From Pictodentalium vernedei (Eukaryota; Mollusca; Scaphopoda; Dentaliida; Dentaliidae), in contig CM062292.1 of NCBI GenBank assembly GCA_031216915.1, forward strand, positions 72,460,956 to 72,524,955: 64,000 nucleotides of DNA, in the 5' to 3' direction. The notes under the pieces are model-generated. The model worked only from the letters and a program-made list of their open reading frames with translations. It searched no databases and had not been told where the DNA came from. Shown here one piece after another: positions 52,182 to 63,157 of this stretch (its first letter is position 1; every line of letters begins with the position of its first letter). Made by a program: the position numbers and the translations under genes.

Positions 52182-54003
52182 TTAAACCTTTATCCCATGT
52201 AACGGCCAAATTCGGCCAGCATTACTTACAAAAATCACCATTCAATTTTCATTTCATTCGAATTTTGTATCTCAAAAACATAGCTTACAGCCCCTCATTT
52301 GAACAAGCTTGTTGAGCTTGTTCCAATCAGGGGTCATAACGAGGAGTCATAACTAGAGGTGGGTCGGTGGTGAATTTTCAAGTCGGTGTTTTTTGTGAAG
52401 TAAAACCGCGGGTGCGGTTGTCGGTGTTGGAACAGGCCAAGTTCATTCATCGAATTAAGGGTGATTTTGCAAACTTGCTTACCCAGTGCAGTGTGTGAAC
52501 GATGTCGAAACGTCGTCAGTTCTTGACAAAGATAAATTAATAGAACTGAAAAGAATGTTTGGCTTATTGATATATACTGTAAAGTTCAAATTACGCACAA
52601 ATTTGTAGAGTTCAGATTGGGTTTTAACTTTCCGTTCGCTGAAAATGCGGACTTTCCTTGAGATGCTTGTGAATAATGCCATGGTTACTGCAAAAGAGAA
52701 GATTTCTCACCCGATATCATTGCCAATAATTTGTCAGCAATTCTGCATCAAAAAATCTGTAAAAATTTCTGCGGTCAGCATCATTTTATGGTCATATTTC
52801 TGTGGTGGTTTCGAAAATTAAGATATAAAATTAAATATCAAGTTTTATATAAATGTTGTTCAAAACGAAAAATTATTGACAAGCTTGTGTCCCTAACTAT
52901 GGCTGAGACAAACATCAGTAACACGTAAATCCCACTTCGTTCATTTATTTTTTTTTTTGCGCATTGGCTGAAGTCGCACGGACTGCTCATTTGCAAAGAG
53001 TATAAAAGCGCTGTCCACTAATTCACTTCGGACAGAAACGGTGTTCATTACAAACGCACAGATCGGTGGGTCTGACAGCCTTTTCTTCCCATTATACATT
53101 GTTTCGCCACAGCTAGATTCTAGTTGGCGACACAGTACTTTCATCCACAGTTTTGGGAGTTTTCTCGCAGAGCTGTTGATGCCAGAATTTGTGTCGCTCG
53201 CAATATTTTGAAGCATTAAAAATTACCTCTGTGCTGACATGTGTTTGAGCTTTCTAAACCAATTTTCTTGACAAGGAATTTTCTGGTTTTGCCGTCCGTC
53301 CGCCATTCGAAGGTTGACTGTCTCCCAACTTGTCAAATGATTTCATTCTGTCGTTATCAATGAATTCTGACTATTCCATATTTAATAAAAATCTGTCGAC
53401 AGTATATCGTTCCTGTGGTTTATCAAACTAGTGTTCTCCTCCATCCATTTGACGGGAATCCCGAATCCTAGAATCTGGGAAGGGACTGCGGGGTCCACGG
53501 TCGCCCCTCCTGTCACATTTCTAGGAAAAAACCCAATAAATGTTGGGATCTTCTGAGTCCTGAAATACTATTCGCCATATAATTACAACATAGTAAGTGA
53601 TATTTTATTCAAATAAATCACTGTTCAGTGTTGCGCCCTTATTCACCTATTTTGATTGTCAACAAAAGAAAATTCCCATTACCCATGTCAATCTGCAGAC
53701 AACATGTCACTTCACTGTCTTCAATCATCTTTGAAGATTGAAGAATTCAGCACAGACCATGCCTGCAAAGGAATCATAACCAATCAGCAGCCGGCCATAG
53801 TGTCATGACTCCAGAAGAATGCAAATGAGCAGCTGCAAAGTGTCTCGCTTCTGTTTTGTTTTCTTTAAACTAACTTTTTGACTATATTTTGATTCTCTGG
53901 TGTAAGTTTTCATCTCGCGAATTGATGTCAGAAGGTTGAGTGATAATCAATATCAAAACAAAGTGACACAAATACAAGCTCAGCAAAATAAACAAGACTT
54001 TGG

Positions 54004-54705
54004 CAGGGATGTGGCGACAAGGGGAGGGGGGGGTCTTACCCCCCCAGCTAGGAGTATTTTTTTTCAATAGTTGGAAATTCCGTGGTGAAAAATCAAATAG
54101 TTAGAAATTCAATAAATTAACATTGTTCATGAAAAATATTAAAATTCCAACTAATGATGAGAAATTTTGATCTTTTATTTCCAACTGGAAACTTGAGTTT
54201 CAAATTTCCTACTCTACAATTGACATGGCCTCAAAATTTCGACTCTAACATCAATCCGGTAAATTTTCTGACCCAGACACATTATAAATGATGCTTTTTC
54301 CGTTTCAGGACTAGTGAAAATTTTCAGGAGGATTCATAACCCTTTACCCAATGCAGACGATTTCAAAATTCATTATTTTAAATATAATTTTTTAAATTTT
54401 TTTAAAAAGATTTCCACAAAAGCGTATCATGTGACCCCCCTTTGGAACGAGCTCAACGAGCTCGTTCCAAAGAGGGGCACATGATATGGTTTTGTTGAAA
54501 TTTTTTGAAAAATAATATTTTTTCAGCAGCTGTATTTGCATATTACACCGCGGATGCGGGCGATTCGTTGGGTAAAGGGTTAAAAGATATCACCCAGCAC
54601 TGCAGTGCAACCACCTATCGAAACCACTCACAGCTGGAATTTACACCGTTGCCCCCGCTGCCCCCCCCCCCCTCCCCCAGTTGAAACCCTCTAGCCATAT
54701 CCCTG
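54004..54705 (+). mobile_element. hAT MITE H, copy 1 (702 bp), carrying a piggyBac-like MITE
   Basis: Ends CAGGGATGTGGC and inverse (ccatatccctg). 8-bp flanks GACTTTGG and GACGTTGG (7 of 8 match). Copy P5 of the piggyBac-like MITE lies at 54340-54579. Inverse-oriented full copy at 57949-58645. Confidence 0.88.
54340..54579. mobile_element. piggyBac-like MITE, subfamily A, copy P5 (inside MITE H)
   Basis: CCCTTTACCCAATG end and inverse, right TTAA, left ATAA, central 'gagctcaacgagctc'. Confidence 0.82.
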
Positions 54706-55599
54706 GACGTTGGTCAGTCCTTAATCTTTGTTGATTTTTTTCAGAAAGCTCATGGCAATCAACCAGCTTCCTGGAAACACTTTAACAATTCCTGGAATTA
54801 TAGTCTGTTTTAAAAAGATGGTTTCCCTTGGTTGTCATGTTTATACAATTCCCGGAGACATTGTTTACAAAATGACACCAGCATAATATGTATTTTTTTA
54901 AAAGTTAATTATTTTGTAAAATTTCTTCCACTAGTCATGGTGGTATGTATTATTTTGAGATTTTCTCTTTCATGTGATCTGCAACAAAACTCACGTATCG
55001 CCTATCGGTGCCAAGAAAACACTGTGTAAGTTACAACATGCCATCAACTTTTGCTGTTTTGACAGGCTAACTTCACATGTGCTTATTCCCAAGCCAATGA
55101 AATATCGGTATCGTTATCGGCCGATATCTAAAACAGTGGATATTGGTATCATCAAAACCGGTATCAGCTAAACCGATAACACTGGTATCGGCACACCTCT
55201 AAATGGATTGTTCAATTCTAGTAAATTGTTTTTTGTGTTAGGAATAGAGAAGTATTGCCTCGTGATGCTGATATGACTTTCTTACAAAGTTTACATTTGT
55301 ATTTCTCCTTGTCGATTCGTTCAAATTCTGTAACCCATGGACTTTTAGCTTGTTCCGCCATTGTTAAATATCGAAACTATAAAAATGCAGAATGGAGAAC
55401 AGATTTTACCTGCCACCCAAAATGTCGGTGTTTTCAAATTAATGGGATGGGGTTTTTCCGTGGTGGTCCAAAACTGAAACCGCACCGAAAATACCAACTC
55501 CGACCCAGCTCTAGTCATAACCTATATTTTGATGCAAAAAAGGGAAAAAATTGTTATTCAATAATTTTTTTTGCAAGAGTCACCTGCCATTTGTGTTAA

Positions 55600-56041
55600 G
55601 GAAATCTAGAATCTATGATGATAATCAAATGCACATATTACGAGAATCAAAACTGGTTCTCATTGTTTTCTTTGCGAGAATCATTTGCAAAAACAACATT
55701 TTTTATTCAGTTGAAAGTTATTGACTCTATAACCTCTTTGCAACGAATGGGTCAATTTTGTACTGAAGGTATGGTAAATGGTTCTGTGTTTGTAAGTTAT
55801 GTACAATTAAGAGCGTTATTCAATTAAATTTATTAAAGATATACGATTAAGTGGGCTCAACTATATTACTGCCAACCCAGATAGTAACAGTTGCATGGTT
55901 GATTTATCAGGTGAAATAGAGGTTGCATAACCTGAGGAACATTGGCATTCATATGAGGCATGAATGTTCCAAAAAGGGGTACTTATAGCTGTGTCACCTT
56001 CCATTTTTATTCTTCCTGTGATTCGAGATCATGGGCGGCAG
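55600..56041. other. No gene recognised
   Basis: 55605-55690 matches 24020-24120 ('atggcgagaatcaaatg', 'ttgcaagaa' words), i.e. a small dispersed repeat with inverse 'gagaatcaaa'/'tttgattctc' words. Nothing else seen. Confidence 0.4.
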
Positions 56042-56328
56042 GCCTGAAAATAAGGCGTCTGACATTGGCAGAATGAGGTCCCCAGAGGGTGAATTTGATT
56101 CTGCTATCCCACACAGTGGGCCAATTTATCCTCTGGGTACCTCGTTCTGTTCTGAGAGCGTAATTATGTGGATTCATGCTATAAACTGTATTATTATTAT
56201 TAATTTAGTTTTGAGACCCTGATTCAGATTGAGGTTCACAGAGGGTAAATTTAGTGATCAGGGTAGCATCACTAAATTCACCCTCTGGGGACCTCATTTT
56301 TTAGATGTCAGTCTGCTTATTTTCTGGC
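56042..56328. repeat. Foldback/MITE with 55-bp arms
   Basis: Arms 56042-56096 and 56274-56328 are near-perfect inverses ('gaggtccccagagggtgaat', 'aaaataagg' near the ends). A third inverse-like word (cctctgggtacctcg) lies inside. Confidence 0.75.
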
Positions 56329-56699
56329 TTGATGGACGGTATTGGAATTTTGAGTTGGTATTGATTTCAGTATTTATGTGGGGGTGTGCTGCGGTATCGG
56401 TTCGGTTTTTATTATCTGATTTGACTGATATTTGCTAGTGGTACAAAAGGGAAGTTCACACCAGGAAAATACAGCTTAAGTTGTTCTTGTATCATTCTAC
56501 CACAGGCTACAAATGCCGCTGCCAATAAACTCAACACTGACATATGTGCTTTCTCTTTCTTTCCAATTCATTGGATCAGTTTCTGTTTTGTGTACAGTTG
56601 CACCTGCACCATTGTATTGTATTGTATTTCTTAGTAGGGTACGGCGTTAATATAGGCATTGCCTGTTCGCCAAACCCCATTTCATTGAGGAAATAAAAA

Positions 56700-57712
56700 T
56701 ATTGTCTGTCTGTCTGTCTGTCTGTCCGTCCGTCCATCCATCCGTCTGTCTGCCTGTCTGTCTGTCTGTTTTTTATGTTACCACCTCTCCCTCCAACATG
56801 CTTTAAGCTACACCTTTCATATTTGGTACATGGATAAATGGTTCTGAGGGGATGATGCACGCTCAAAATTTTTTTTTCAAAATCCAAGATGGCGGAATGG
56901 CGGCCATTTTTGTTGTGTTTTTTAAGCTTTTTTTCTCTATTTTCATGTTACTACCCCTCCCACCAACATGGTTCAAGCTACACTTTGCATATTTGGCACA
57001 TGGATAGAGGGTTGGGAGGGGATGACGCACGTTCAATATTTGTTTTTCAAAATCCAAGATGGCAGCATGGTGGCCATTTTTGTTGCGTTTTTTAAGCTTT
57101 TTTCTCTATTTTATGTTACCACCCCCTCACTCCAACATGGTTCAAGCTACACTTTTTATATCTGGCACATGGATAGAGGGTTGTAATGGGATGTTGCACG
57201 TTCAATATTTTTTTTCCAAAATTCAGGATGGCGCCATGGCGGCCATTTTTGTTGTGTTTTTTAAGCTTTTTTCTCTATTTTATGTTACCACCCCTCACTC
57301 CAACATGGTTCAAGCTACACTTTTTATATCTGGCACATGGGTAGAGGGTTGTAATGGGATGTTGTCAAAATCTAACATTTGTCTGTCTGTCCATCTGTCT
57401 GTCTGTCTGCCTGTTTTTATGTTACCACCTCTCCTTCTAATATGCTTCATGCTACACCTTTCATATTTGGTACATGGATAAATGGTTCTGAGGGGATGAT
57501 GCACAGTCAATATTTATTTTTCAAAATCCAAGATGGCAGAATGGCGGCCATTTTTGTTGTGTTTTTTAAACTTTTTTCTCTCTTTTATGTTACCACCCCC
57601 CTCCCTCCAACATGGTTCAAGCTACGCCTTTCAGATATATGGTACATAGATAAAAGGTTGTGAGGGAATTATGCAGGCTCAATATTTTTTTTTCAAAATC
57701 CAAGATGCTTAT
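56700..57712 (+). repeat. ~170-bp tandem repeat (about six units) with embedded (TCTG)n
   Basis: Units share 'atgttaccacc.ct', 'ccaacatg.ttcaagctaca', 'tggcacatggataga' and 'aaaatccaagatggcgg..tg'. (TCTG/TCCG)n tracts precede two of the units (56703-56770 and 57377-57415). Most units carry the YY1-like word CCAAGATGGCGG. Confidence 0.88.
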
Positions 57713-57948
57713 ATACTCTGGTGTCTTCTGTGACAAAAACACCTTATGTCACAAAAGCGCCGTAGGGGACTAATAGCACCTCGGTGGTCAAACACTTGTT
57801 TTACATGTCATCATTAGGAGGTCCTGCTGGCAATAGACCTATCACCTGAGCAGTGATTTATATTTTTATAGTCAAGCTTTCACTGTCTCTAAAGGTGCCG
57901 AAGAGTTGACTATAAATCACTGTTAAGCAACTGGACATGTACAGGTTG
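57713..57948. other. No gene recognised
   Basis: Short segment between the tandem array and MITE H copy 2; nothing seen. Confidence 0.5.
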
Positions 57949-58645
57949 CAGGGATGTGGCTGGACGGTTTCAGCTGGGGGGTGCCACAGGTGTAAATTCC
58001 AACTGTGAGTGGTTTCGATAGGTGGTTTGCACTGCAGCGCTGGGTGATATCTTTTAACCCTTTATCCAACAAATCGCCCGCATCCGCCCGCATAATATGC
58101 AAATACAGCTGCTAAAAAAATATTATTTTTTGAAAAATTTCAACAAAACCATATCATGTGACCCCTCTTTGGAACGAGCTTGTTCCAAAGAGGGGTCATA
58201 TGATATGGTTTTGTTGAAATTTAAAAAAAAAAATTAAAAAAATGATATTTAAAATAATGAATTTTGAAATCGTCTACGTTGGGTAAAGGGTTATGAACCC
58301 TTCTGAAAATGTTCACTACCGGGTAGTCCTGAAAGGGAAAAAGCATCATATATAATGTATCTGGGTCAGAAAATTTACCGGATTGATGTCAAGAGTCGAA
58401 ATTTTGAGGCCATGTCAATTTTAGAGTAGGAAATTTGAAACTCAAGTTTCCAGTTGGAAATAAAAGATCAAAATTTCTCATCATTAGTTGGAATTTTAAT
58501 ATTTTTCATGAACAATGTTAATTTATTGAATTTCCAACTATTTGATTTTTGACCTCGGAATTTCCAATTATTGAAAAAAAATACTCCTAGCTGGAGGGGT
58601 GAAACATCCCCCCCAACACACCCCACCCCTGTCACCACATCCCTG
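57949..58645 (-). mobile_element. hAT MITE H, copy 2 (697 bp), carrying a piggyBac-like MITE
   Basis: Inverse of 54004-54705 over its full length. 8-bp flanks ACAGGTTG (57941-57948) and ACAGGTTT (58646-58653). The piggyBac-like MITE sits at the corresponding position, 58058-58290. Confidence 0.88.
58058..58290. mobile_element. piggyBac-like MITE, subfamily A, copy P6 (inside MITE H)
   Basis: TTAA at 58054-58057, right flank TTAT; ends CCCTTTATCCAAC and the inverse of CCCTTTACCCAACG. The central palindrome is shortened by a small deletion. Confidence 0.82.
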
Positions 58646-58845
58646 ACAGGTTTTTGTCTTGTGGGAAGTCAGGACCATTTAACTACTATCAATCCTCAGT
58701 AAGGCCTTATAAGTAGTGAATGGGGGAAAATATGAAAATTCACACAGTTTCGGTATTCAATGATGTGTTCGGTTCAGTTGTTTGGTATTCCTATGATATC
58801 GTATCGGTTTGGTTTTTATACAACCACTCATATCAACAGGCCGTA

Positions 58846-59480
58846 TTATGGTATGGCAACGTCCGTCCATCCATCTGTCCATGCTATAATACGGGAGTTA
58901 CAAGATGTTTTTTTTGTCTGGACAGGCATTATGAGCTTACTGAAATATTATGAGCTTATCTGATATATTACGAGCTTAATTACTAAGATATGAGACTTAT
59001 GAGGCAAATTTCGAATTTTCGGGGTTTATATTAACGGTCCAAATTTTTCCCCCAAAACGAGGTTTTACTGTAACTGTTGTTCCTAACAAATTAAAATGAT
59101 CAATTTTGTCTTAATTTTTTAAGCCCACAACTCTCATTTTTTTCTGACCATCCGTCCGTCCATCTCTTAACTTTTGTTTGTCCCTCGATAACTTGAAAAC
59201 AAAACATCCAACAGATACTGTTTCTTTGTGGTTGATTAGTCACGACTAGAGGATGGTTCTTTTCGATAACCAGCATTGTACCATATTCAAAATGGCCACC
59301 ATGGCAGCCATCTTAGATTTTCAGGGACTTTTGATTGTCCATGTGATAATCCAACAGATACTGTTTTTTTATGGTTGATTAGTCATAACTAGAGGATGGT
59401 TCCTTTCGATAACCAGCATCAGTGCAATGTCTTCATAGGTGGCCGTATATTGATCCATCGCCTGGCGGTGGACTTGTTTG
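58846..59480 (+). repeat. GTCC-headed dispersed repeat with ~146-bp tandem pair
   Basis: Starts 'cgtattatggtatggcaacg' then 'tccgtccatcc', like the head at 61165. Later two units 'atccaacagatactgttt.t' and 'gatggttc.tttcgataacc' start at 59206 and 59351. Ends 'gcctggcggtggacttg'. Confidence 0.6.
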
Positions 59481-59650
59481 ATATATTGCACATTTCATAT
59501 TGCTTTTATTGTGATTAATGATGTATTTAGTGGTCATATCAGTTAGATTTGTTGACAACTCTTATGTCAAATACATCTATCCAGTAGAAGATTACCGTCA
59601 CTTATTTCTCGAGATTAAAAATTGCTATACAGTCTTTAGAAAATGCATTA

Positions 59651-59964
59651 CAGTTAAAACTAGAAGTCCTGTCATGAAATGCGCACAAATAGCACGTCGA
59701 TCTGCATGTTAATCTGTGTGTTACGACCATAGTAAGGCTATCAAATTCTGTACATATGGCCTGTGTACAAGCAATGTTTCAGCCAATGGACCTCCGGGTA
59801 ACCCGGAGGTCCATTGGCAGAAACATTGCCTGTGTTTGCTATGAGTAACCAGGAGAACCTGCCGTCCTTTGGATGCCATTCGATATGGCAATTGCGTGCA
59901 ATACCTACGCGCAGTTAAGCCTAGATAAGCGCACAGTTCGTGACAGGACTTCTAGTTTTAACTG
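59651..59964 (+). mobile_element. TA-flanked 314-bp MITE (Tc1/mariner-like), copy 3
   Basis: Complete, TA on both sides (59649-59650, 59965-59966), same terminal repeats and same central 17-bp palindrome (59783-59799 / 59801-59817) as 948-1261. Confidence 0.9.
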
Positions 59965-60194
59965 TAAATCTCTACATCATGCAAAATTTTAAAAGTACTT
60001 AATCTCCGATATCGATGCCAGGTGATATTTGCTCAAACTGGAACTACATTTTCTCAAAGGAATTGAAAGTAAATCTAACCAGAATCTCATTGTAGCAGTT
60101 TATGGGAATCAGACTTATGTATTTGCATTGAAACATCAAGCCTGATCTTCAGGCAGTCAAAGTATAAAATGTATTTTTCTTGTTTTTCTTTCAG

Positions 60195-60476
60195 ATCAAT
60201 AAAGACAGATTTAGATGCTTGACTTATTCATAATTATTTTAAACCTTGGATTAACAGCCAGTTGGGGATAATTAGTTTCTTAACTTTTTGATATAACCAA
60301 CATGAATTTGAAAGACCTGAGAGATACAAAACCAGCAAAATCAAAAACCACCTTCTCAAAGATTGTTCAGGCTGCAGGTGCTCTGGGAAATTTAGGCCAA
60401 GCAAGATCTTCCTCGCCCTTGAATATGAAGAAGCCAAAGGGATCAGTTCTTGGAATTAGTGGATCAAAAGTTTTAG
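60195..60476 (+). CDS. Candidate host-gene exon with start codon
   Basis: Bounded by a good acceptor (ttgtttttctttcag, ending 60194) and a donor (ttttag|gtaaac, 60477). A start codon at 60302 in good context (A at -3) opens 58 codons: MNLKDLRDTKPAKSKTTFSK then IVQAAGALGNLGQ, an Arg/Ser/Lys-rich segment and GSVLGISGSKVL. It leaves phase 1 at the donor. The sequence is basic and does not resemble any element in this window. 5' UTR 60195-60301 has an upstream ATG at 60213. I do not recognise the gene; the remaining exons would lie downstream of the window or were not seen. The splice sites and composition make it more credible than other short frames. Confidence 0.4.
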
Positions 60477-60717
60477 GTAAACTATACAAGTTTTCAGAAA
60501 GGTTGCTGTTGTTGAACAGTTACATACTTTCTGTTGTTTGAAACTCGAAACAAGCCACTCAGTGAGTATTGGATGTGAGTGATCTGTCACTCTCCTGGAT
60601 TCAAAATTGGACTTTGATATAAGAAATGAGCAATCACCTGTTTTTCCTTATTGCCTATTTTGCCCCTAGTTTTATTTTCCATTGAGCTCCTTGCCACTCA
60701 TCTAGCTTAAAATTTAA

Positions 60718-60811
60718 CCCGTACCCAATGCGCATAATATCAAAATTTATTTTATTAATTTTTTTTTAAATTGTCCAAAACATTTCAACAAAACGATATC
60801 ATGTGATTAGT
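60718..60811. mobile_element. piggyBac-like MITE, copy P7, truncated
   Basis: TTAA (60714-60717), then 'cccgtacccaatgcg' and 'tttcaacaaaacgatatcat'; stops at 60811 where a hAT-like end (TTAGTGTTGAAACG) begins. Confidence 0.7.
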
Positions 60812-60860
60812 GTTGAAACGATTAGTCAGCAAGTTGTCGTCAATGCTTAGATAGTCCAAT
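60812..60860 (+). mobile_element. hAT-like left-end fragment
   Basis: 'tagtgttgaaacgatt' matches the left end at 50503; no right end identified. Confidence 0.45.
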
Positions 60861-61141
60861 GTTGACTCTGAATTTCTACTTAAACCAGTTGACACATGTT
60901 GCATTTTCTATAAAAACATCACACATAACAAAATTCCGATCGGAGGTCTACTAACAGGTTTCCCGCACACCCTTGAATTCCTTGAAAGTCCTTGACTCTC
61001 AAAACACCCTCCCAAGGACCTGGAAACTCCTTCAATATTGAAGGCCATCCTGGAAACTTCTGGAAATGGAGTCTGCTATGCATGGACAGTGTGCTATTTC
61101 AAAATACTGTGCATCTGGTGGTGTCCATTCTTTTTCCTTTT

Positions 61142-62140
61142 TATACGCCCGTTTGAAAAACGGGACGTATTATAGTATGGCGTTGTCCGTCCGTCCGTCC
61201 GTCCGTCCGTCCGTCCGTCTGTCCGTCCGTCCGTCCGTCCGTCCGTCCGTTTGGTTTCCAAACAATAACTTTAGTATTTGTTTTCTGATCGGCTCCAAAT
61301 TTGGTATGTGGTTTAATCACAACAAAATACAGGTCAAGTTCGAATATGGGGTCGGTCCGAACATTTTTCGCCTGAATTATGGCCCCTATTGGACTTAGAA
61401 TTCATCAAATATTTGGTTTCCGGATGATAACTTTAGTATTTGTTTTCCGATCGGCTCCAAATTTGGTATGTGGTTTAATCACAACAAAATACAGGTCAAG
61501 TTTGAATATGGGGTCGGTCTGAACAATTTTTGCCTGAATTATGGCCCCTGTTGGACTTAGAATTTGTCAAATATTTGGTTTCCGGATGGTAACTTTAGTA
61601 TTTGTTTTCCGATCGGCTCCAAACTTGGTATGTAGTTTAATCACAACAAAATACAGGTCAAGTTCGAATATGGGGTCGGTCTGAACAATTTTTGCCTGAA
61701 TTATGGCCCCTGTTGGACTTAGAATTCTTTGTCAAATATTTGGTTTCCGGATGATAACTTTAGTATTTGTTTTTTGATTGGCTTCAAACTTGGCATGTGA
61801 TTTAATCACAGCAAAATACAGGTCAAGTTCGAATATGGGGTCGGTCCGAAGAATTTTCGCCTCAATTATGGCCCCTGTTGGACTTGGAATTTGTCAAATA
61901 TTTGGTTTCCGGATGATAACTTTAGTATTTGTTTTTTGATCGGCTTCAAACTTCGGGTTCAAACTTGGCATGTGGTTTAATCACAACAAAATAAGGTCAA
62001 GTTCGAATATGGGGTCAGTCCGAACAATTTTTTCTGAATTATGGCCCCTTTTGGACTAAGAATTTGCCAAATATTTGGTTTCCGGATGATAACTTTAGTA
62101 TTTGTTTTTCTATCGTCTCCAAACTTGATATGTTGTTTAA
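61142..62140 (+). repeat. (GTCC)n-headed ~163-bp tandem repeat, about 5.5 units
   Basis: Head 'acgggacgtattatagtatg', then (gtcc)n at 61186-61250. Units follow with 'tttggtttccggatgataac', 'tagtatttgttttccgatcg', 'caggtcaagttcgaatatgg' and 'gaattatggcccctgttgga'. Units start near 61250, 61411, 61575, 61739, 61904 and 62080. Confidence 0.9.
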
Positions 62141-62570
62141 TTTACTGGTTTGCCCTGATGCACCCACCAATCCCTTCCAACCCATGGTCAATTATGAAAA
62201 TTTACTGTTTTTTTTTCAAATTAACTGATTTCAAAGTCTGACCGTAACATATATATATATTAGTGTCATGCGAATATGAAATTTTTTTCGACTCGAACAT
62301 CGACTCGAATTTCCCCTTTGAATGTTCGATTCGGTCGAATATCGAATTCGAATACTATAATTACAAAAGAAACGTGTTACAAATACAAGACCCTGATTTT
62401 GAGATTTTCTTGTATATATTACATTAATTCCCTGGTATATTCATCCCATACATAACTATAAGTATAATAAGTAACATTGTAACTAGATCTAGGAATTCTG
62501 GGAAATGTAATGGAAATGAGAAATATTGAGAATGAACACGCGTCTTTTTGCTCGTTTTCGCTGGCCAGCA

Positions 62571-62844
62571 ATATGGTAGTGGCGGTCTGGAAACTACCAT
62601 TAGACTTATCGCTGGTAGAGTTACTACTTCCCTTGGACCACTGAGAGAGTGATATTAACAGTCCGCTTATGAATGAATCGCAGCCATCAATGCGTGAATC
62701 TTTTGTGAGTCACAAAAGATTCACGCATTGATGGCTGCGATTCGTTCATAAGCGGACTGTCAATATCACTCTCTCAGTGGTCCAAGGGAAGTAACTCTAC
62801 GAGCGATAAGTCTAATGGTAGTTTCCAGACCGCCATTACCATAT
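62571..62844. repeat. ~275-bp near-perfect palindrome inside the hAT 3' region
   Basis: Arms of about 135-138 bp (62571-62708 and 62710-62844) centred on 62709, with only a few mismatches. The core 'gcgtgaatcttttgtga' pairs exactly. Confidence 0.9.
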
Positions 62845-63157
62845 CGCTTTGTGACGTTTTGTCATATAGATATACAAGAAAGAAACGATATTTTTGACAT
62901 AAATTAACACCAGGTTTAATCATTAACACTATTAATTAACATATTAAACAATTGCAAGAAGATTCGTTAGAGTCGTTAGACCTACACTTCCTACAGCCCT
63001 ACTTGAACCTTTGAATCGGAGATATACCATCAGATCCGACTCTGAAAACTGAAATAAATTTAAAATCAAAGTGAGTTGGCCAAATCGCAATACAACTGTT
63101 ACAACAACAAGAACGAAATGAGTCCATTGTCACTTTTTTAGTTCAACTACAGAAAAG

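Larger units (their letters stand above)
52354..55513. mobile_element. hAT element, 3.16 kb, perfect 8-bp target duplication
   Basis: Ends TAGAGGTGGGTCGG and the inverse of TAGAGCTGGGTCGG; target duplication GTCATAAC at 52346-52353 and 55514-55521. The interior has no transposase frame; short frames (52479-52682, 52941-53216) lack motifs. It contains a nested hAT MITE (54004-54705). A second hAT-like end 'ggtatcggcacacctcta' at 55177-55194 suggests another, older fragment inside. Confidence 0.85.
52186..55595. mobile_element. piggyBac-like MITE, subfamily B, copy P4, split by a hAT element
   Basis: Left part 52186-52353, right part 55514-55595, TTAA on both outer sides (52182-52185; 55596-55599). 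The halves align in order with the intact subfamily B copy at 17916-18166 ('taacggcc', 'tctcaaaaacata', 'aacctat', 'gcaag.gtc'). Confidence 0.75.

Noticed and set aside
54004..58645. A single 4.6-kb foldback transposon with ~700-bp inverted arms
   Set aside because: Each arm has its own complete inverted ends and its own different 8-bp flanking duplication, so they are two independent insertions in opposite orientation.
61142..62140. Tandem array read as a repeated protein (FGFRMITLVFVF-type frames)
   Set aside because: Frames change between units because of indels and no unit has a start-to-stop structure; it is a satellite-like repeat.
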